Source of the DNA: Protopterus annectens
Taxonomy: Eukaryota > Chordata > Ceratodontiformes > Protopteridae
Length of the DNA: 64,000 nt
Direction of reading: 5' to 3'
Assembly: GCF_019279795.1 (NCBI RefSeq)
Contig: NC_056743.1
Span: 633,191,658 to 633,255,657 of the forward strand
Made by a program: the position numbers and the translations under genes
Notes under the pieces: model-generated
Databases searched by the model: none
Told to the model about the DNA's origin: nothing
What the model saw: the letters and a program-made list of their open reading frames with translations, nothing else
Shown: positions 1-12,536 of the stretch, one piece after another
Position numbering within the stretch: the stretch's first letter is position 1
How the letters are laid out: every line of letters begins with the position of its first letter

Positions 1-980
1 CCAAACCAACGCAATCTTGTCTCTCTTGCTTTGTCTCCAAACTGTCCAACATGCGCTGACCCTCTAATATACTTATTCCTAATCCTATCCATCCTAGTCA
101 CACCAAGTGCAAATCTTAACATCTTTAACTCTGCTACATCCAGCTCTGACTCCTGCCTTTTTGTCAATGCCACTGTCTCCAACCCATATAATATAGCTGG
201 TCTCACTACTGTCTTGTAGACCTTCCCTTTCACTCTTACTGGTACCCGTCTGTCACAAATCACTCCTGACACTCTTCTCCACCCATTCCATCCTGTCTGT
301 ACTCTCTTCTTCACCTCTCTTCCGCATTCACCATTACTCTGAACTGTTGATCCCAAGTACTTAAACTCGTCCACCTTTACTAACTCTACTCCCTGCATCC
401 TCACCATTCCTCTACCCTCCCTCTCATTTACACACATATATTCTGTATTAGCCCTGCTGACCTTCATTCCTCTGCTCTCTAGAGCATATCTCCACCTCTC
501 CAGCATCTCCTCAACCTGATTCTTACTCTCACTACAGATCACAATGTCATCTGCAAACATCATAGTCCATGGGGCCTCCTGTCTGATCTCATCTGTCAAC
601 CTGTCCATCACCACTGCAAATAAGAAAGGACTTGATGTAATCCCACCTCCACCTTACACGGATCTGTCACTCCCACTGCAGTCCTCACCACTTTCACACT
701 ACCCTCGTACATATACTGTACCACTCTTACATACTTTTCTGCCACTCCCGACTTCCTCATACAATACCACAACTCTTCTCTAGGCATCCTGTCATATGCT
801 TTCTCCAAGTCTACAAAGACACAATGCAACTCCTTCTGACCTTCTCTGTATTTCTCCAATAACACTCTCAGAGCAAACATTGCATCTGTAGTGCTCTTTC
901 CTGGCATGAAAGCATACTGCTGATCACTAATCATCACCTCCCTTCTTAACCTAGCTTCTACTACTCTCTCCCATAACTTC
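1..980 (-). pseudogene. RTE/BovB-like LINE reverse transcriptase, 5'-truncated and cut by the window edge
   Basis: Reading the minus strand from about 980 to 1 gives the RT domain of an RTE-clade non-LTR retrotransposon, a cytoplasm/nucleus reverse transcriptase that copies its own RNA at a nicked target. Visible motifs in order are QQYAFMPGKSTTDA, FVDLEKAYDRMPREELW (catalytic Asp), the MFADDI active site near 570-555, and the post-RT stretch TEYMCVNER, KYLGSTVQSNGECG and VVRPAILYG. Two frames are needed. The first runs 937-608 and ends just after VEVGLHQ; the conserved GSALSP stretch that should follow is lost to a small deletion near 635-640, and the MFADDI frame resumes after it. Family knowledge: these elements are usually 5'-truncated, as here (homology starts near 980). 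It is a dead copy. Clade assignment rests on motif memory, not a search. Confidence 0.85.
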
Positions 981-1149
981 TAAAATAAAAATAAATATGG
1001 ATTTAGGACTCTCCATCGAACACACATTTCACTGAAATTTTATCAAAAATGCACTTTCGCCAGAAGATAAGCAAGCAACAGTTGTTTGCATGTAGGTTTA
1101 GTTGTACATCAACATTTGGTGTAGATTGTACAACTAAACAAACTGTGGC

Positions 1150-1295
1150 TTAGATCGCGGTACAGTGGGGATAAGGGAATATTCCCTTTTCCTCACTGTA
1201 GTGCAATCTGGGAGTGAGAATATTAAAGTACAGGGTGTGGGGGGCACAGCCTCCCACATGGGGGATGCAGGGGGGCTTGCCCCTTGCATAAACAT
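1150..1295 (+). repeat. Relic of a G-rich foldback MITE family
   Basis: The segment carries the motif order CACTGTAGTGCAATCTGG, GAGAATATTAAAG, a G-rich run, and then GCACAGCCTCCCACATGGGG. The same order occurs in the 490-bp foldback element at 61241-61730 and, on the opposite strand, at about 41040-41150. A 12-bp inverted repeat, GTTTAGTTGTAC/GTACAACTAAAC, lies just upstream at about 1097-1138. No open frame is meaningful here. It is a decayed non-autonomous DNA element; its ends are not defined. Confidence 0.5.
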
Positions 1296-1651
1296 GAGTA
1301 GTCTTTTATTTTTTAATATTTTTTTTTTTTTTTGCAAAAGTGTGTTCGGTGGTTTAAAAAGTGATGACTCAAGAATAACGTGAGCATGTTGATATTATAC
1401 TTTGCCATCAATATGTGAATAACTGTTGATGTAAGAGATTATTAGCAGCAGCCATAAAATGGTAGTGGACCAAATTCATATACTATGTAAAAATTCTATC
1501 ATAAAGTTATGAAACAAATGCCATTTAGACACTGAGAGTTCCCCTCAGGATAGGATCTGAAGATAAGAATATGTAATAGAATTAGTTTGAGGATGCAATG
1601 GAATTAGTCTGAAGGAAAAATTAATAAATGATACTGAGACAAAGGTATGTG

Positions 1652-1653
<2 letters not shown>

Positions 1654-1732
<79 letters not shown>
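1654..1732. repeat. (TG)n microsatellite
   Basis: An uninterrupted TG dinucleotide run of about 79 bp, followed by a short GCAT run (gcatgcatgcatgcatg). The long His/Thr open frame on the opposite strand is only the translation of this repeat. Confidence 0.98.
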
Positions 1733-1734
<2 letters not shown>

Positions 1735-3456
1735 GTGCATGCATGCATGCATGTAGCATTGTGTGTTTTCATTTGCTTTATCAGAAAGACATTCATGAAT
1801 GATAGTATCTAGTATGGTTAGTCTAGATGGATATATAGCAGTAAAACATAAGAGTTATATAAACATTAAAGTATGCAGACTGACGTGATTTAGAATCTAT
1901 ACACAGAACTTATACAGACTAACATGACTTAGAATCTATACACAGAAATTATAATCCCTCATGGACAAGAGAGCAACACTTAATTACGTTTTGTTTGTTT
2001 TATCCTAGATAACTATGATATTAAGCAATTAATTAAAAAGGAATGGTTTATCATCTATTTATTTATTGCATCGGTTTATCAGGGTTGTCTGTCTGGGCAG
2101 GAAAAAATGCCCCTTTCAATGAATGTTAAATCTGCAGGGGGGAATTCAATAAAGCCTAAACTAAGTAATTTTCCATGTAGGCATAATGACACAGAACTTA
2201 CACAGAAGTAAACAGCCATGCGATCCAGTAAACAGAGCAGAGGGGCATGCATGAGCATGCAGACACGGAAGTGTCTGTGGCATGCGCATCACCTCATAAT
2301 CAGGTGAATTGCATGCAAATCTGGGTGCTGGAGTGATCCAGTAACCAGATAGTCAGTCCTGCAGACAACGTGTTGGTGACTGAAGTGTACAAGGAAAATT
2401 TCCATGTACAAGAAAATGAAAATTGAAGAGGGGCTGTAAAACGACATGTAGAAGGTCAGACATTGCATGGTAGGCACATTTATATGCTAAGCTATGCCCT
2501 GTGTGTCCAAACAGTAATGCAGAATAATATGAAATATTTTTTTTTAATACCCATATTACATTTTGGTTGCACACAGCCATCCTCAAACATGCTGTTATGC
2601 CAGCAAAAAAATATTAAAAAGTTTAAAAACTAAAAATAAGACATATGTGAGAATAATGCATTATAGGGCCCTGCATACAATATGTACAATGGCAGATTTC
2701 AGTGGTTGCTAAGGAGGCAGACCCTGGAATAGTGAAGCATTCGGGTTTTCTGCACAGATATATATGCAAATGAGCTGGAGCTACTAAAAAGCATAATTGG
2801 GCCACTATGACCACAGATAAAATCCATGTAGCCCCAGAACTATGTTCCTGTCTACATAAGAGCTAGTTGACATCAAAAGGAGATGTGTCACAATATGTTT
2901 AAGTGGAATGGAGCTGAGTGGTGCCTGTTTGCACAGTGCACTGCTCAGCAAAGCAAGGAGGTGTGTCCAGTGCTGGTAAGCTTTGTTTACCTGCAGGGCA
3001 TGTGTTTTAGCTGGTCTGATGTATGCTGAGCATGCCCTGGCATGGGGGTGTGTCCAGACCGCTGAGCAGTGTTTATACTAGTGCCATGAGTTTGCATGCC
3101 GCACTGCAGTGCTTAGCACAGAAGGCAATTAAAAAAAAAAAAAAAGGAAATAGCCTGGGAAATCCAATCATGTATAAATTACTGATAACCACTGTTCCAC
3201 TTATACTGGGCCATTCAAAGCCCTCAGTGATGTACCTGGCAGGTGAAATGCATCATAGTTATCCAATCTTGCAGGCTGCATCTGCAGCAGAGCACTATAA
3301 AATATGCATACACCCTACAATCTAATTTTTTCCCCATACTCTGCACAATTGGAGTACAGCCTTGTGAATTTTAACTAACAGAATGCTAGAGACTGCTGCT
3401 GCTCTGCTATATCTGTATGTGCTGATGCTGCTGCTGACAATAGGCCTAGACTAAAA
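1733..3456. other. No gene recognised; probable left part of the Harbinger element
   Basis: No coding region can be supported. The DNA becomes less AT-rich after about 2140 (near the motif GGGGGGAATTCAATAAAG), and it holds short repeated words such as GTGTGTCCAG (2961 and 3048) and GCTGAGCA. Because the Harbinger transposase starts at 3457, some of this is probably the element's terminal and promoter region. I could not find a matching inverted terminal repeat, so the left end is undefined. A poly-A run lies at about 3130-3147. Confidence 0.4.
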
Positions 3457-4517
3457 ATGAGAAGAATGTTCAGGCCCACTGTAACCTTCCAGGAGCTACA
3501 TGAGCTGGAGATTGTAGAGCACTACAGGGTGGACAGGGACATACTACATGAACTCACCAAGCTCTGCTGCCCTTAATTGAGACCCAGACCCAACAAAGGG
3601 GAACCCATCACAGTGGAAACAAAGGTATGTGTAGCCCTTAGAATACTAGCTACAGGTGCTTTTCAAAAACCAACCGGGGACATGATGGGGGTCTCACAAG
3701 CATCTGCATCCAGGGTACTCCACCAGCTCCTGGCTGCCTTGCAATCTCATGCCACTGAGCACATTTATTTACCCCACACCCCTGAGGAGAGGGCCAACAG
3801 TATGCATTTCTTCTACCGTGTAGCAAATTACCCTGAGGTATTGGGTGTCATAGACTGCACTCATGTACACATCAAAGCACTGCCTGGTGAGGAGGGTAGA
3901 TTCTACATCAACCAAAAGGGGTATTACCCCATCAGCTGCCAGGTCATGTGCAATACCCAGGGCATTATCATGAGTGTGTGTACCAGCAGCCCTGGCAGTT
4001 ATCATGTTTCCCATATCTGGCACACATCACAGCTCTACAAGATGTTTGCTGGGGGGGGGGGCAGCCCATATGGCCATCTACTGGGGGATGCTGGCTATGC
4101 ACTGGAACCATGGATGATGACACCTATCAAAAATGCACACCTACCGAAGAATGCTATAATGAGGCACACACACAAACTAGTAACATCATAGAGCATGTGT
4201 TTGGGCTGCTCAAGTCATGGTTCCACTGCCTCAATATATTTGGTAGAGCCCTGCAGTTATGTCCAGCCACATGAGCACAGAGGTTTACAGTTTGTGCCAT
4301 GCTACACATTATGATACAGTGGAAACAGCTGCAGCAGGATCATCACAGGGAAAGGACACACAGTCCCCCAGCAGTTCCAAGGCCCCCACAACCACACACA
4401 CAGGGGCACGTGGAGGAGGAACCCCCTGAGGCTGTCCCTGTAGGCAGACATAGGTGTGTCCAGTATGCCCTGGCCTTGGCAAAGAGGCAATGCATAGCAC
4501 AGTTACTGACAACCTAG
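3457..4517 (+). pseudogene. Harbinger (HARBI1-like) DDE transposase, frameshifted
   Basis: Encodes a PIF/Harbinger DDE nuclease, which with a Myb-like partner cuts and pastes the element. The start chosen is the ATG at 3457 (MRRMFRPTVTFQ). The frame meets an in-frame TAA at 3574, continues through the helix-turn-helix-like GDMMGVSQASASRVL, then VIDCTHVHIKA (first Asp) and GDAGYALEPWMMTP (second Asp). A frameshift near 4150-4160 moves the third acidic residue, Glu in NIIEHVFGLLKSWF, to another frame. The C-terminal part follows from 4299, with VGRHRCVQYALALAK near its end at 4517. All three catalytic residues survive despite two breaks, so the copy is inactive but not ancient. Its Myb-like partner is at 23934-25985, now 17 kb away because an L1 inserted between them. 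Confidence 0.88.
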
Positions 4518-5550
4518 GGTCCTAGAGACTTACACCTTACTCCTACTCACATATGTAGTGAAAAGAATGCCAGCCACTACACACAACCTGTACCTTACCA
4601 TGTATTGGCTGTGTACTGTGTGCATTAGACAAAGTCAGCCTTGAAGCACTGTTATCTCAACTGCTGTGTTCACAAGGTAAGTCACTCTCCCTTTACAAGA
4701 ACTGTATGGGGTACTAGACTACGGTAGCATATGTATGGGCCTGGTGCATGTATGCAAGGCAATAGAGTGGGCTACTGGGCTACCTGCAGAAAACTAACAG
4801 CTATGTGGGACAACAGGTACTCTGTCCAGTACTGGTTGTCCCATAATATGCATTAGGCCACAAGGCAACAAAACCCACTGTGGTATGCAAGGGAAGTGGC
4901 AAGCAGCAGCTTCATAGGACAGAAGCATGGCTGTCAATGCCAGAGTCCCCTACCTCCAACACAGCTGTTTTCCCATACTACTGCAGTAACAGTATGTTTG
5001 AAAGGATATAGCAGCAGACCACACAATCCCTGGGCTGTCCCAAACAACCTGGTTACATGTTCTATTTCCACAATATGCAGAAGTCAAAGTGTATGTCTGT
5101 CTGCTGTTGATAGTGTATTAACAGGTATCCCACTGCTATGAAACTAGATACAATAACAGCATGTAGCAGGTTCATTCTGCAGGCCACACAGGCTGTGTAA
5201 CACAAGGCCACTTTGCGTATCCCACAAGTATTGTCTGAAGCCACATGTTCAACAAATGTAACCAGTGGCACGTGCAACTAATACTGTGAGCTGTAGTGTG
5301 TAATAGTAGGTATGCAGGGGTTCTAATCTCACATCAGCCACCTTGTGTGTGTTTATGTAGCTATTTCCCATACAGTAGTACAGACATGACCATCAGGCCT
5401 ATGTCTCTGCAATGGTTAATCTTTGTATGGCCCTGTGACTAGCTTCCTCCACAACATTGGCCATCCTGTCAACAGCTGCTGATGTCATCCACCTTAACAG
5501 CATTGGCAGACACTGTCAAAACAGATAAGCTCTGTGGAGCATGTGACAAG
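4518..5550. other. Harbinger interior, no gene
   Basis: Non-coding sequence between the transposase and the tandem array. Scattered short open frames show no codon pattern or known motif. It is assigned to the Harbinger element by position only. Confidence 0.5.
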
Positions 5551-6145
5551 TGCTCCCCTTGCAGCAGTGTGCCTATCTGTGTGCAATGGTTATACATTTT
5601 AAGACCCATGCCTACCTGTCAACTCCCCCCACCAGCCTCCTTTACAAGGCCTGCTGATGTCATCCAACTTAGCAGCACTGGCTGTCAATCACTTAACATT
5701 TAAGCTCTGTGGTGCACGTGATAAGTACTTAGTGTTCTCATGTATACTACTAGATAGGTAGGGGTTCTAATCTCAATAAGGGAAACTCTGTGAATGTATG
5801 TGTAAATATATCCCCTTGCAGCAGTGTGCCTGTCTCACCCATCTGTGTGCAGTGGTTATACATTTTAAGGCCCCGTGCCTACCTCTCAACCTCCCATTGG
5901 CCTCTTTTACAAGGCCTGCTGATGTCATGCCCCTTAACAGCACTGGCTGTCAATCTTATAAGAGAAAAGATCTCTGGCTCATGTGGTGAGCAGTTAGTGC
6001 TATAGTGTGTACTACTAGTTAGGTAGGGGTTTTTATCTCAATAAGGGCAACTCTGTGAGTGTGTGTGTTAATATATCCCCTTGCAGCAGTGTGCCTGTCT
6101 CACCTATCTGTATGCAATGGTTATATTTTTTAAGGCCCTGTGAGT
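5550..6145 (+). repeat. Tandem repeat of about 260 bp inside Harbinger
   Basis: The word CCCCTTGCAGCAGTGTGCC recurs near 5556, 5812 and 6077 (periods about 256 and 265). Each unit goes on with a TGCAATGGTTATA-like stretch, then TTTACAAGGCCTGCTGATGTCAT, GGCTGTCAATC, and GTAGGGGTTCTAATCTCAATAAGG. There are two full units and one partial unit, diverged by substitutions and small indels. A weaker related piece precedes it (5300-5550). Open frames in the array repeat with it and are not genes. Confidence 0.85.
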
Positions 6146-6459
6146 AGCTGCTGGCCCTAAATAACCCACATCTACTTACACATAAATGTTATCGGCCGCC
6201 ACCTACATTTGTAGGTACAGAATACCCAAGTGACACATATCAAGGGTTGCATGCCTTGTCATGGGGTATGCATGCAGGATTATGCCATCTACCCCCATTG
6301 TCCCTGACACACTGTTCTACACATACGCACCAAGATAACCATGCACATACACAGCCGTCCCTTGCTGATGTCATATTTCTTCTTTGCTGCCATGCCATCC
6401 TGAGCTGCTGTATTGCTGCCAAGTCTCCACAGCACAGCCACTTAGAACCCTGGAACAGA

Positions 6460-6474
6460 AACATACAAAGTTCT
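6460..6474. repeat. L1 target-site duplication, left copy
   Basis: AACATACAAAGTTCT, identical to 23441-23455. It is immediately followed by the T-rich run that is the L1 poly-A tail read from the other strand. Confidence 0.9.
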
Positions 6475-8255
6475 TTTTTTTCAAATATTTTTTTATTTTC
6501 CAAATAATATAATGTCTAACAATACAATCATCAATAAATAAGTATTATAAACCTTTATATACACTATGTGCAACTGACCTGAACAAAGAAGAGAAAAAAA
6601 TTAATAAAATATATGAAATTAGTAACAAAAATTTATAATATTCAAAGTATAAAGTTACACATTAATTATTTAGAGATCATTTTTAATGTCTCAATAGGAG
6701 TTAAAATGTTTTCCCAAGGATTGTTTGTCCATGTTTTAAGTGAAATTCTCGATTCCTTCACCTTGATTTCTAATGTCGCTGTTTCTTCCGGCAATCTCAA
6801 GAATTCTTCCAAAGTAGGTTCTTGTGAAGACTTCCACTTTCTAGTTATACATTTCCCTGCCACAGCTAGTATGGACCAAAGTAGGTATAGATCTTTTTTA
6901 TTCATTTCTATAGTATCATTAACATTTAAGAGGACTAACGATTTGGCTAAAATAAAGGTATCTGTGAATATAGCTTGGAGAAAAACAGTAATTTCTTCCC
7001 AGAATGATTTTATATCAATACAATCAAAAATATATGAGACCAATCAGCTTTACAGTTTAAAGAACGTCTCCAACAAATGGCTTTATCAAGTGAATTGAAT
7101 TTGGCTAGTTTATCAGGTGTAATAAATGCCCTGTGAATATATTTTGATGTAAATATTTTCCATACTTGTAAATTAAATGTTAACAGAACATAAATGATTT
7201 GTTTTACTCTCAATTGATAGATTAGTGTGACATTGTTTTGCTATGAAATTCTAATATCTTGCATTAGGGTTAGTTTTATATGTTATCAATATTTTGTATA
7301 ATTTTGAAATTAGATTTGTCCAATTAAAATTGTTGTAAATAACTTCAGATATTAGACTTATCAAATTTGGACTAGTTTTATAAGGAGAATTAATAATTTT
7401 ACTATTAAGATCCTTAACATATGATAATATGTTTTGTAGTATCAACCAATCTGCTGATGGAATGTCATATTTATTCTGAATTTGTTGAATGTCTAATACT
7501 ACTTGATTCTCTATACAATGTTGCCAACAAGTGTAGTTTTTCCCCTCCCATCTAGTTAAAATAACATTATGAATTTTATTGAAGAAATTCTTTGTAGAGC
7601 TAAAGGGTATTATCAAGTCTAGTCAAATCTTTATATCTGTGTTAGTATATATAAATCTTCAGAATAAATTGTAAATATTATTTATATAATTTTAGTTTGT
7701 TGGTTTTGTTATATTATATTGAATATTAACAGTCAATATTTGCCACATCCTATTATTTTGTTCACTTAATATACAATTTTAATTATTTTATTTTCATTTA
7801 GAAAACTAATAGTGTGCAATGTATTCCATGTTGAAGAATAATTAGGATCTATCCAATTAATGATAGTTCTTAATATGGAAGCTTTTATGTATGATTCTAG
7901 ATCTGGAAGTTTAATTCCACCCATTTTCCAAGATCTAATATGATGTGCATAGGCTATTCTATTTTTTTGGTTACCAAAGAAAGTTTAATAGAATTTTATT
8001 TATTTCTTTCAAGATTTTCTTGTTAGGTACTATAGGAATAGCTTGTGCAATGTAATTCATTTTTGGAAGTATTGTCATTTTTATTTTTTGTAATCTGTTT
8101 TCAAATCTCAAGAACATTTTATTCCAGTTTACTATTAACATTATTATTTTATTAATGATATTGTTATAATTTGTGTCTAACGTAGATTCCAAATTATCAC
8201 ATAGTGTTATTCCTAAATATTTTATTATGGGAACTTGTTTTCCTAAAACACAATT

Positions 8256-10156
8256 AGGTTCATAGGTTCATAGGTTCATACTAGGCTATCTGCCCTAGGG
8301 CATTTATAAGCCTAGCCAGAATGTGTTTGGCTTTCGCCACCCATTTAAAATTTATTTTGCTATGCCCTTTTTCGAGGTTAGTATAATGTGCCTCTGTCTA
8401 ACAGTGACACAGAAGTGATACCTGGGGTAAACCTACGATCTCCCATCCACTCATCAAGATTCCTCTTGAAGAGAGTCAATGAGGGACTCTGCCTAACCTG
8501 GACTGGGATTTTATTCCAGAGTGAAGGGAGCCTCTGGGTTATGAATCTGTCCCTCCAGCATGTCCTATTTATTTCAGTGCTGAGGTTCAAGTCTCTTGAG
8601 CGCGTATCTCGATGGGATTTGGATTTTCTGAGGTGCAGCATGTCCATTAATTCCAGGTTGGACATGGCTTTATATGTCAGGCACAGATCACCTCTGAACA
8701 GCCGGTATGCCACTGAGTAGAGCTGGAGTTTCTTTAACCGGGCAGCATATGGCATCTGTTTGAGCCCTTTGATCCTCTTGGTGAGGTACTTTTGGGGTCT
8801 TTCCAGTTGCTGCAGGTGTCTGGTAAGGTACATCCCAAAAGGGGCATTGTACTCAATTATGGGCCTGATGAGGGATGAGTAAAGAGGCACGATGACCTCC
8901 CCTGATCTAGATGTGAATCTCTTCATGATTAGGTGGGCTATATAAAATGTTTTTCTAACCACTTTGGCCACGTGGTTGTCAAATGAGAGATTGCTATCAA
9001 CTTGGGTCCTCAGGTCCCTAATTACTTCTTCTGTACTTAATGGATTACCACCTATGTGGTAATTTGTGGGCACTTTGTTTTTGCCAAAGGGGATGACTAT
9101 ACACTTTTTGGCATATAGCTTGAGGTCATGGCTTTGGCACCAGTTGTCTGTTTCTATGAGGCCCTTTTGGAGGATGCTTGTGTCGGCGGGAGAGTCGATT
9201 ATGGCACCCAGTTTTCAGTCATCTGCGAACTTGGTCAGCCACAGTCCTTCCGTGTTGGCCTGTACCTCCGAGAAATATATACTGAACAAGAGAGGTCCCA
9301 GGACTGAGCCTTGTGGGACACCACTTGTAACTGGTTTGGAGTCTGACATGGCTCCAGCAATTCTAACCATGTGGGTTCTGTCCTTGAGCCAGTTTGCAAT
9401 CCATCTAGTGACATAGGGGTTTATATTTAAGCTGGTGAGCTTATCTATAATGCCCGAGTGGAGTATTGTATTGAAGGCTTTTGCGAGGTCCAGGTAGGCT
9501 GTGTGGACCACCTTCCCCTCGGCAATGGCCTTGATGACTGTTTCAAAGAAATCAACCAGGTTTAAGAGGCAGGATCTGCCCTTAACAAAGCCAAACTGGG
9601 TAGGATCCAGTGTCTGTAGGTCCCCAATATCTTTATTTATGAGGTCCATGATGATCCTTTCCATAGCTTTGCAGACCAAGCTAGTCAGGCTTATGGGGCG
9701 ATAGTTTCCAGGATCCATTGAGGCACCACCTTTATGGAGAGGGACCACTGTTGCTGTATGCCACTCTTTGGGCACATATCCTGTAGTAAGGCTGAAATTG
9801 AACCGTAGTTTTATGTTTGGGTTTAGCTCTTCTTAGAGTTCATGTAGGACGCAGCCCGGGACACCGTCTGGTCCCATTGACACTGTGTTTTTTGCTTTGG
9901 AGAGGGCGGCTCTTACCTGAGCATCTGAGATATCAGGGGGCAGCACTCTGCTGGGATAGATATTTGCCCTTTTGGTGGGGAGGGGGGGGAGAAGTTTGCG
10001 CTGAACCTGTCAGCTAGGATGTTGGCAATGTCTGTGGGTTCAGTGTATTTTTTGTCATTTTGGACTAATTCTGAACATATCTGGGAATTACTACCCAGGT
10101 TCCTAACATAACTAAAGAAAGCCTTGTGATTATCCTTAGTGTCCTGTAGTTAAGGT
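8256..10156 (-). mobile_element. CR1-like LINE copy A (5'-truncated, inside L1 ORF2)
   Basis: The 3' end at 8256 has three GGTTCATA units (TATGAACC on the coding strand) and the family tail; homology to the other copies ends near 10147, so the 5' part is missing. On both sides the L1 carries CAATT (8251-8255 and 10157-10161), a plausible 5-bp target duplication. Joining L1 across it continues the ORF2 frame. Coding content: the end of the endonuclease-RT linker, RT with YLDLAKAFNTI and FADD, and the C-terminal domain to LLDRGTLY at 8378. The codon after FADD is a TGA stop (about 9212-9214) where other copies have Cys; a stop also lies in the linker near 9830. The rest is mostly open, so the copy is fairly young. 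Confidence 0.9.
8378..9775 (-). pseudogene. CR1-like copy A reverse transcriptase fragment
   Basis: Minus-strand RT of the CR1-like family, one frame from about 9775 to 8378 interrupted by the TGA after FADD. Motifs: PLHKGGASMDPGNYRPISL, FGFVKGRSCLLNLVDFF, YLDLAKAFNTILHSG, SGVPQGSVLGPLLF, FADD-stop, YHIGGNPLSTEEVIRDL, RPIIEYNAPFGMYL, WRDRFITQRLPSLWN and WMGDRRFTPGI. About 97% of positions look shared with copy D by eye (not computed). The AFDTI-to-AFNTI change replaces the catalytic Asp by Asn, a second inactivating lesion. Confidence 0.88.
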
Positions 10157-12536
10157 CAATTCTCTCTTTTTATTCAAATGTATATAATTAGATTTTCCCT
10201 TGTTAAATCTAAGGCCGGAAATATGATAAAACCTTTCCACTATTTCATCTAGTTTTTGTACTGATTTCTCTGAGACAGATAATGTGAGTAAAACATCATC
10301 AGCAAATAACATAATTTTTGAATTGAGTTGACCATATACATCTATGCCTGATATATTAGATTTCAGGCATACTAATGAGGCAAATAATTCAATTCCTAAG
10401 GCAAACAGGATTGGAGACATTGGACATCCCTGCTTTATACCTTTGGTTATTTCAATAGCCTTTGAGGAAAATGGCCCAAGTTTTACATAAGCCAAATTGT
10501 TTTTAAAAATATTTTTTATTACCGTAATAAAAGTAGTAGGAAATTCAAACAATTCTAAAGCCTTAAAAAGAAAATCCCAGCTCAACAAATCAAAGGCTTT
10601 TTCTATATCCAAAGCTACTATTAGAGCTTCTTGGTTGTTTCTGTTTAGAAAATCTATGAGAGTTAGAATTCTTTGTATATTGTCATGTGTGTGTCTTTTA
10701 TAAATGAATCCTGTTTGATCCTCATTAATTATGTGTCAATGATTTTTTAATTCTACTAACTAATATTGACATGAAGATTTTATAATCGTTGTTAAGTAAA
10801 GATATTGGCCTATAAGATTTATACTGTAAAGGGTCTTTGTTTTCTTTTATAATGGTTGTAATTAAGGAGTATCTCCATGAAATTGGAATTGCGTTTTGTG
10901 CTAGAATTTCATTCAAAGTTTTGTGAAACAATGATATTACTGAAGATGGAAATATCTTATACAATTCATTAATTATTCCATCAATTCCCGGTGTTTTATT
11001 ACTTTTACTTTCCTTGATTATTTGAGTAATTTCTTTTATAAATATTTGTTTTTGAATGTCTAACTTTAACTTTTCTGGTATCACCTTTACCTTTACTAGT
11101 TTCAGGTCTAAGTTTGATGTATTAGTTATATGTGACGTATCATTATAATGGTCAGAGAAATAATGTTTAAATGCATCTAGTATATCATTTATATCCAAAA
11201 ACCTTTTGTTTTTTTCCTTCCTTCATGTATAATACTTGTAATATTATTTTCAATCAAATTGTTTTTAATCTTATTGCTAAATTATGCATATGTTTGGGTG
11301 ATACTGCATAGGAACTAAGTTTTAACCTTTCTACAGCTATATTATTTTTGTGAGTTAGGATTTCATTATATCATTTGTTTAAGTCTTCCAATGCTTTTTT
11401 ATGATTATTTTGTGTGTAAGTAGATTAATTCATAGTGAGATCTGTAATTTGTTTTTGGATGTTACATAATTCTGATTCCCATTCTTTTAGCATTTTATAC
11501 TATGACATACTTTTTCCATTTAGATAGGCTATCAAGGTATCCCAAAGATTAATTACATTTATTTCAGTAGAGTAGTTTATATCTAAAAAGAATTGTACTT
11601 CTGAATCTAACCAAGGTTTAAATTGTTTTAATTTTGTAATGTAAGCTGGAATTCTTGACATAAAAATTAATTTCTTATAATCTGTATGTATTTTGAGAAT
11701 TGATGAATTATGGTCTGAAATGGGACAAGGGATTATAGAAAATGTTATTATTTTTGAATTTAGCTCTTGAGATATGAACATTTTTATCAATTCTTGTATG
11801 TGTCCTAAATATGTGGTCTTGGTGTGAAAATAATAATCAATTGTTCTCCTTATAACTAAATGTATCAATTAGATTTAAACTTTCTTCCCATTTCTTAAGT
11901 AACTACACTATAGAACTTACGTGTAAAATTCTTTTACTTGTGGTCTCTGATTTATCCAATATACAATTAAAGTCACCCCCCAAAATCAAATTTCCTTTAT
12001 ATACTCTAGTTATTAGATCCATGTGTTTTCTTATTGTCCAAACCCCAATACCTGGAAACCAATATATATTTACTAATGTCCAGAGTCTATTGTTATATTT
12101 TACTATTACTATGGCTAGGAGTCCTTCTTTATCTTCATATTTGTAAATGATTTGAGGCATAGTGACATTTCTTCCATAAAATTAAAGTTCCCCTAGTCTT
12201 TTTCGTATATAAATAGTGAGATAAGATCATATATTCACTAGGATTCTAGCTAAAGGTATAATTTGTTTTGAAGTGAGGCTCTTGAAGAAATACTACTTGT
12301 ACTTTATTTAATTTCATATATCTTAATAAATTAGATATTTTCCTTGAATTGTTTAAACCGTTAGTGTTTAAGGATAAAATAGTCAAGTCCATTCTCAATA
12401 TTTAACTTTACATCATATTTGTTTTGTATTATATTTTATAATACCGTACCAAATGTAAAATGTGTAACTACTGTGTTAATAATTCTCATTGTAGTTAATA
12501 TTTTAATTTTCTTCAAATAACTTAAAATAGAGTTTA

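Larger units (their letters stand above)
6666..12392 (-). pseudogene. L1 ORF2 (endonuclease-reverse transcriptase), broken and interrupted by CR1-like copy A
   Basis: ORF2 supplies target nicking and reverse transcription. The start is the ATG at 12392 (MDLTILSLNTNGLNN), an APE-endonuclease N-terminus, followed by VVFLQEPHF and LILGGDFNCILD (12160-11903). The RT region shows SNKTPGIDGIINELYK, YRPISLLNNDYKI, DIEKAFDLLSWDFL (10612 onward), GIKQGCPMSPILFALGIEL and MLFADDVLL. The frame is cut at 10157 by CR1-like copy A and resumes at 8255 (KYLGITL, LQKIKMTILPKMNYI). The C-terminus has CWRR, then a frameshift, then IKSFWEEITVF and CITRKWKSSQEPTLEEFL, ending at 6666. Multiple stops and frameshifts make it non-functional. 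L1/Tx1 group membership is by motif recognition. Confidence 0.87.

Noticed and set aside
3023-3325. 100-codon open frame before the Harbinger transposase
   Set aside because: It contains a poly-Lys run from a poly-A tract and no motif; not supported as a gene.
8388-9704. Plus-strand open frames over CR1-like copies (also at 16240-19636 and 53075-55941, and minus-strand frames at 29527-32922)
   Set aside because: They are antisense shadows of the CR1-like ORFs; the same shadows recur in every copy, and all known motifs lie on the other strand.
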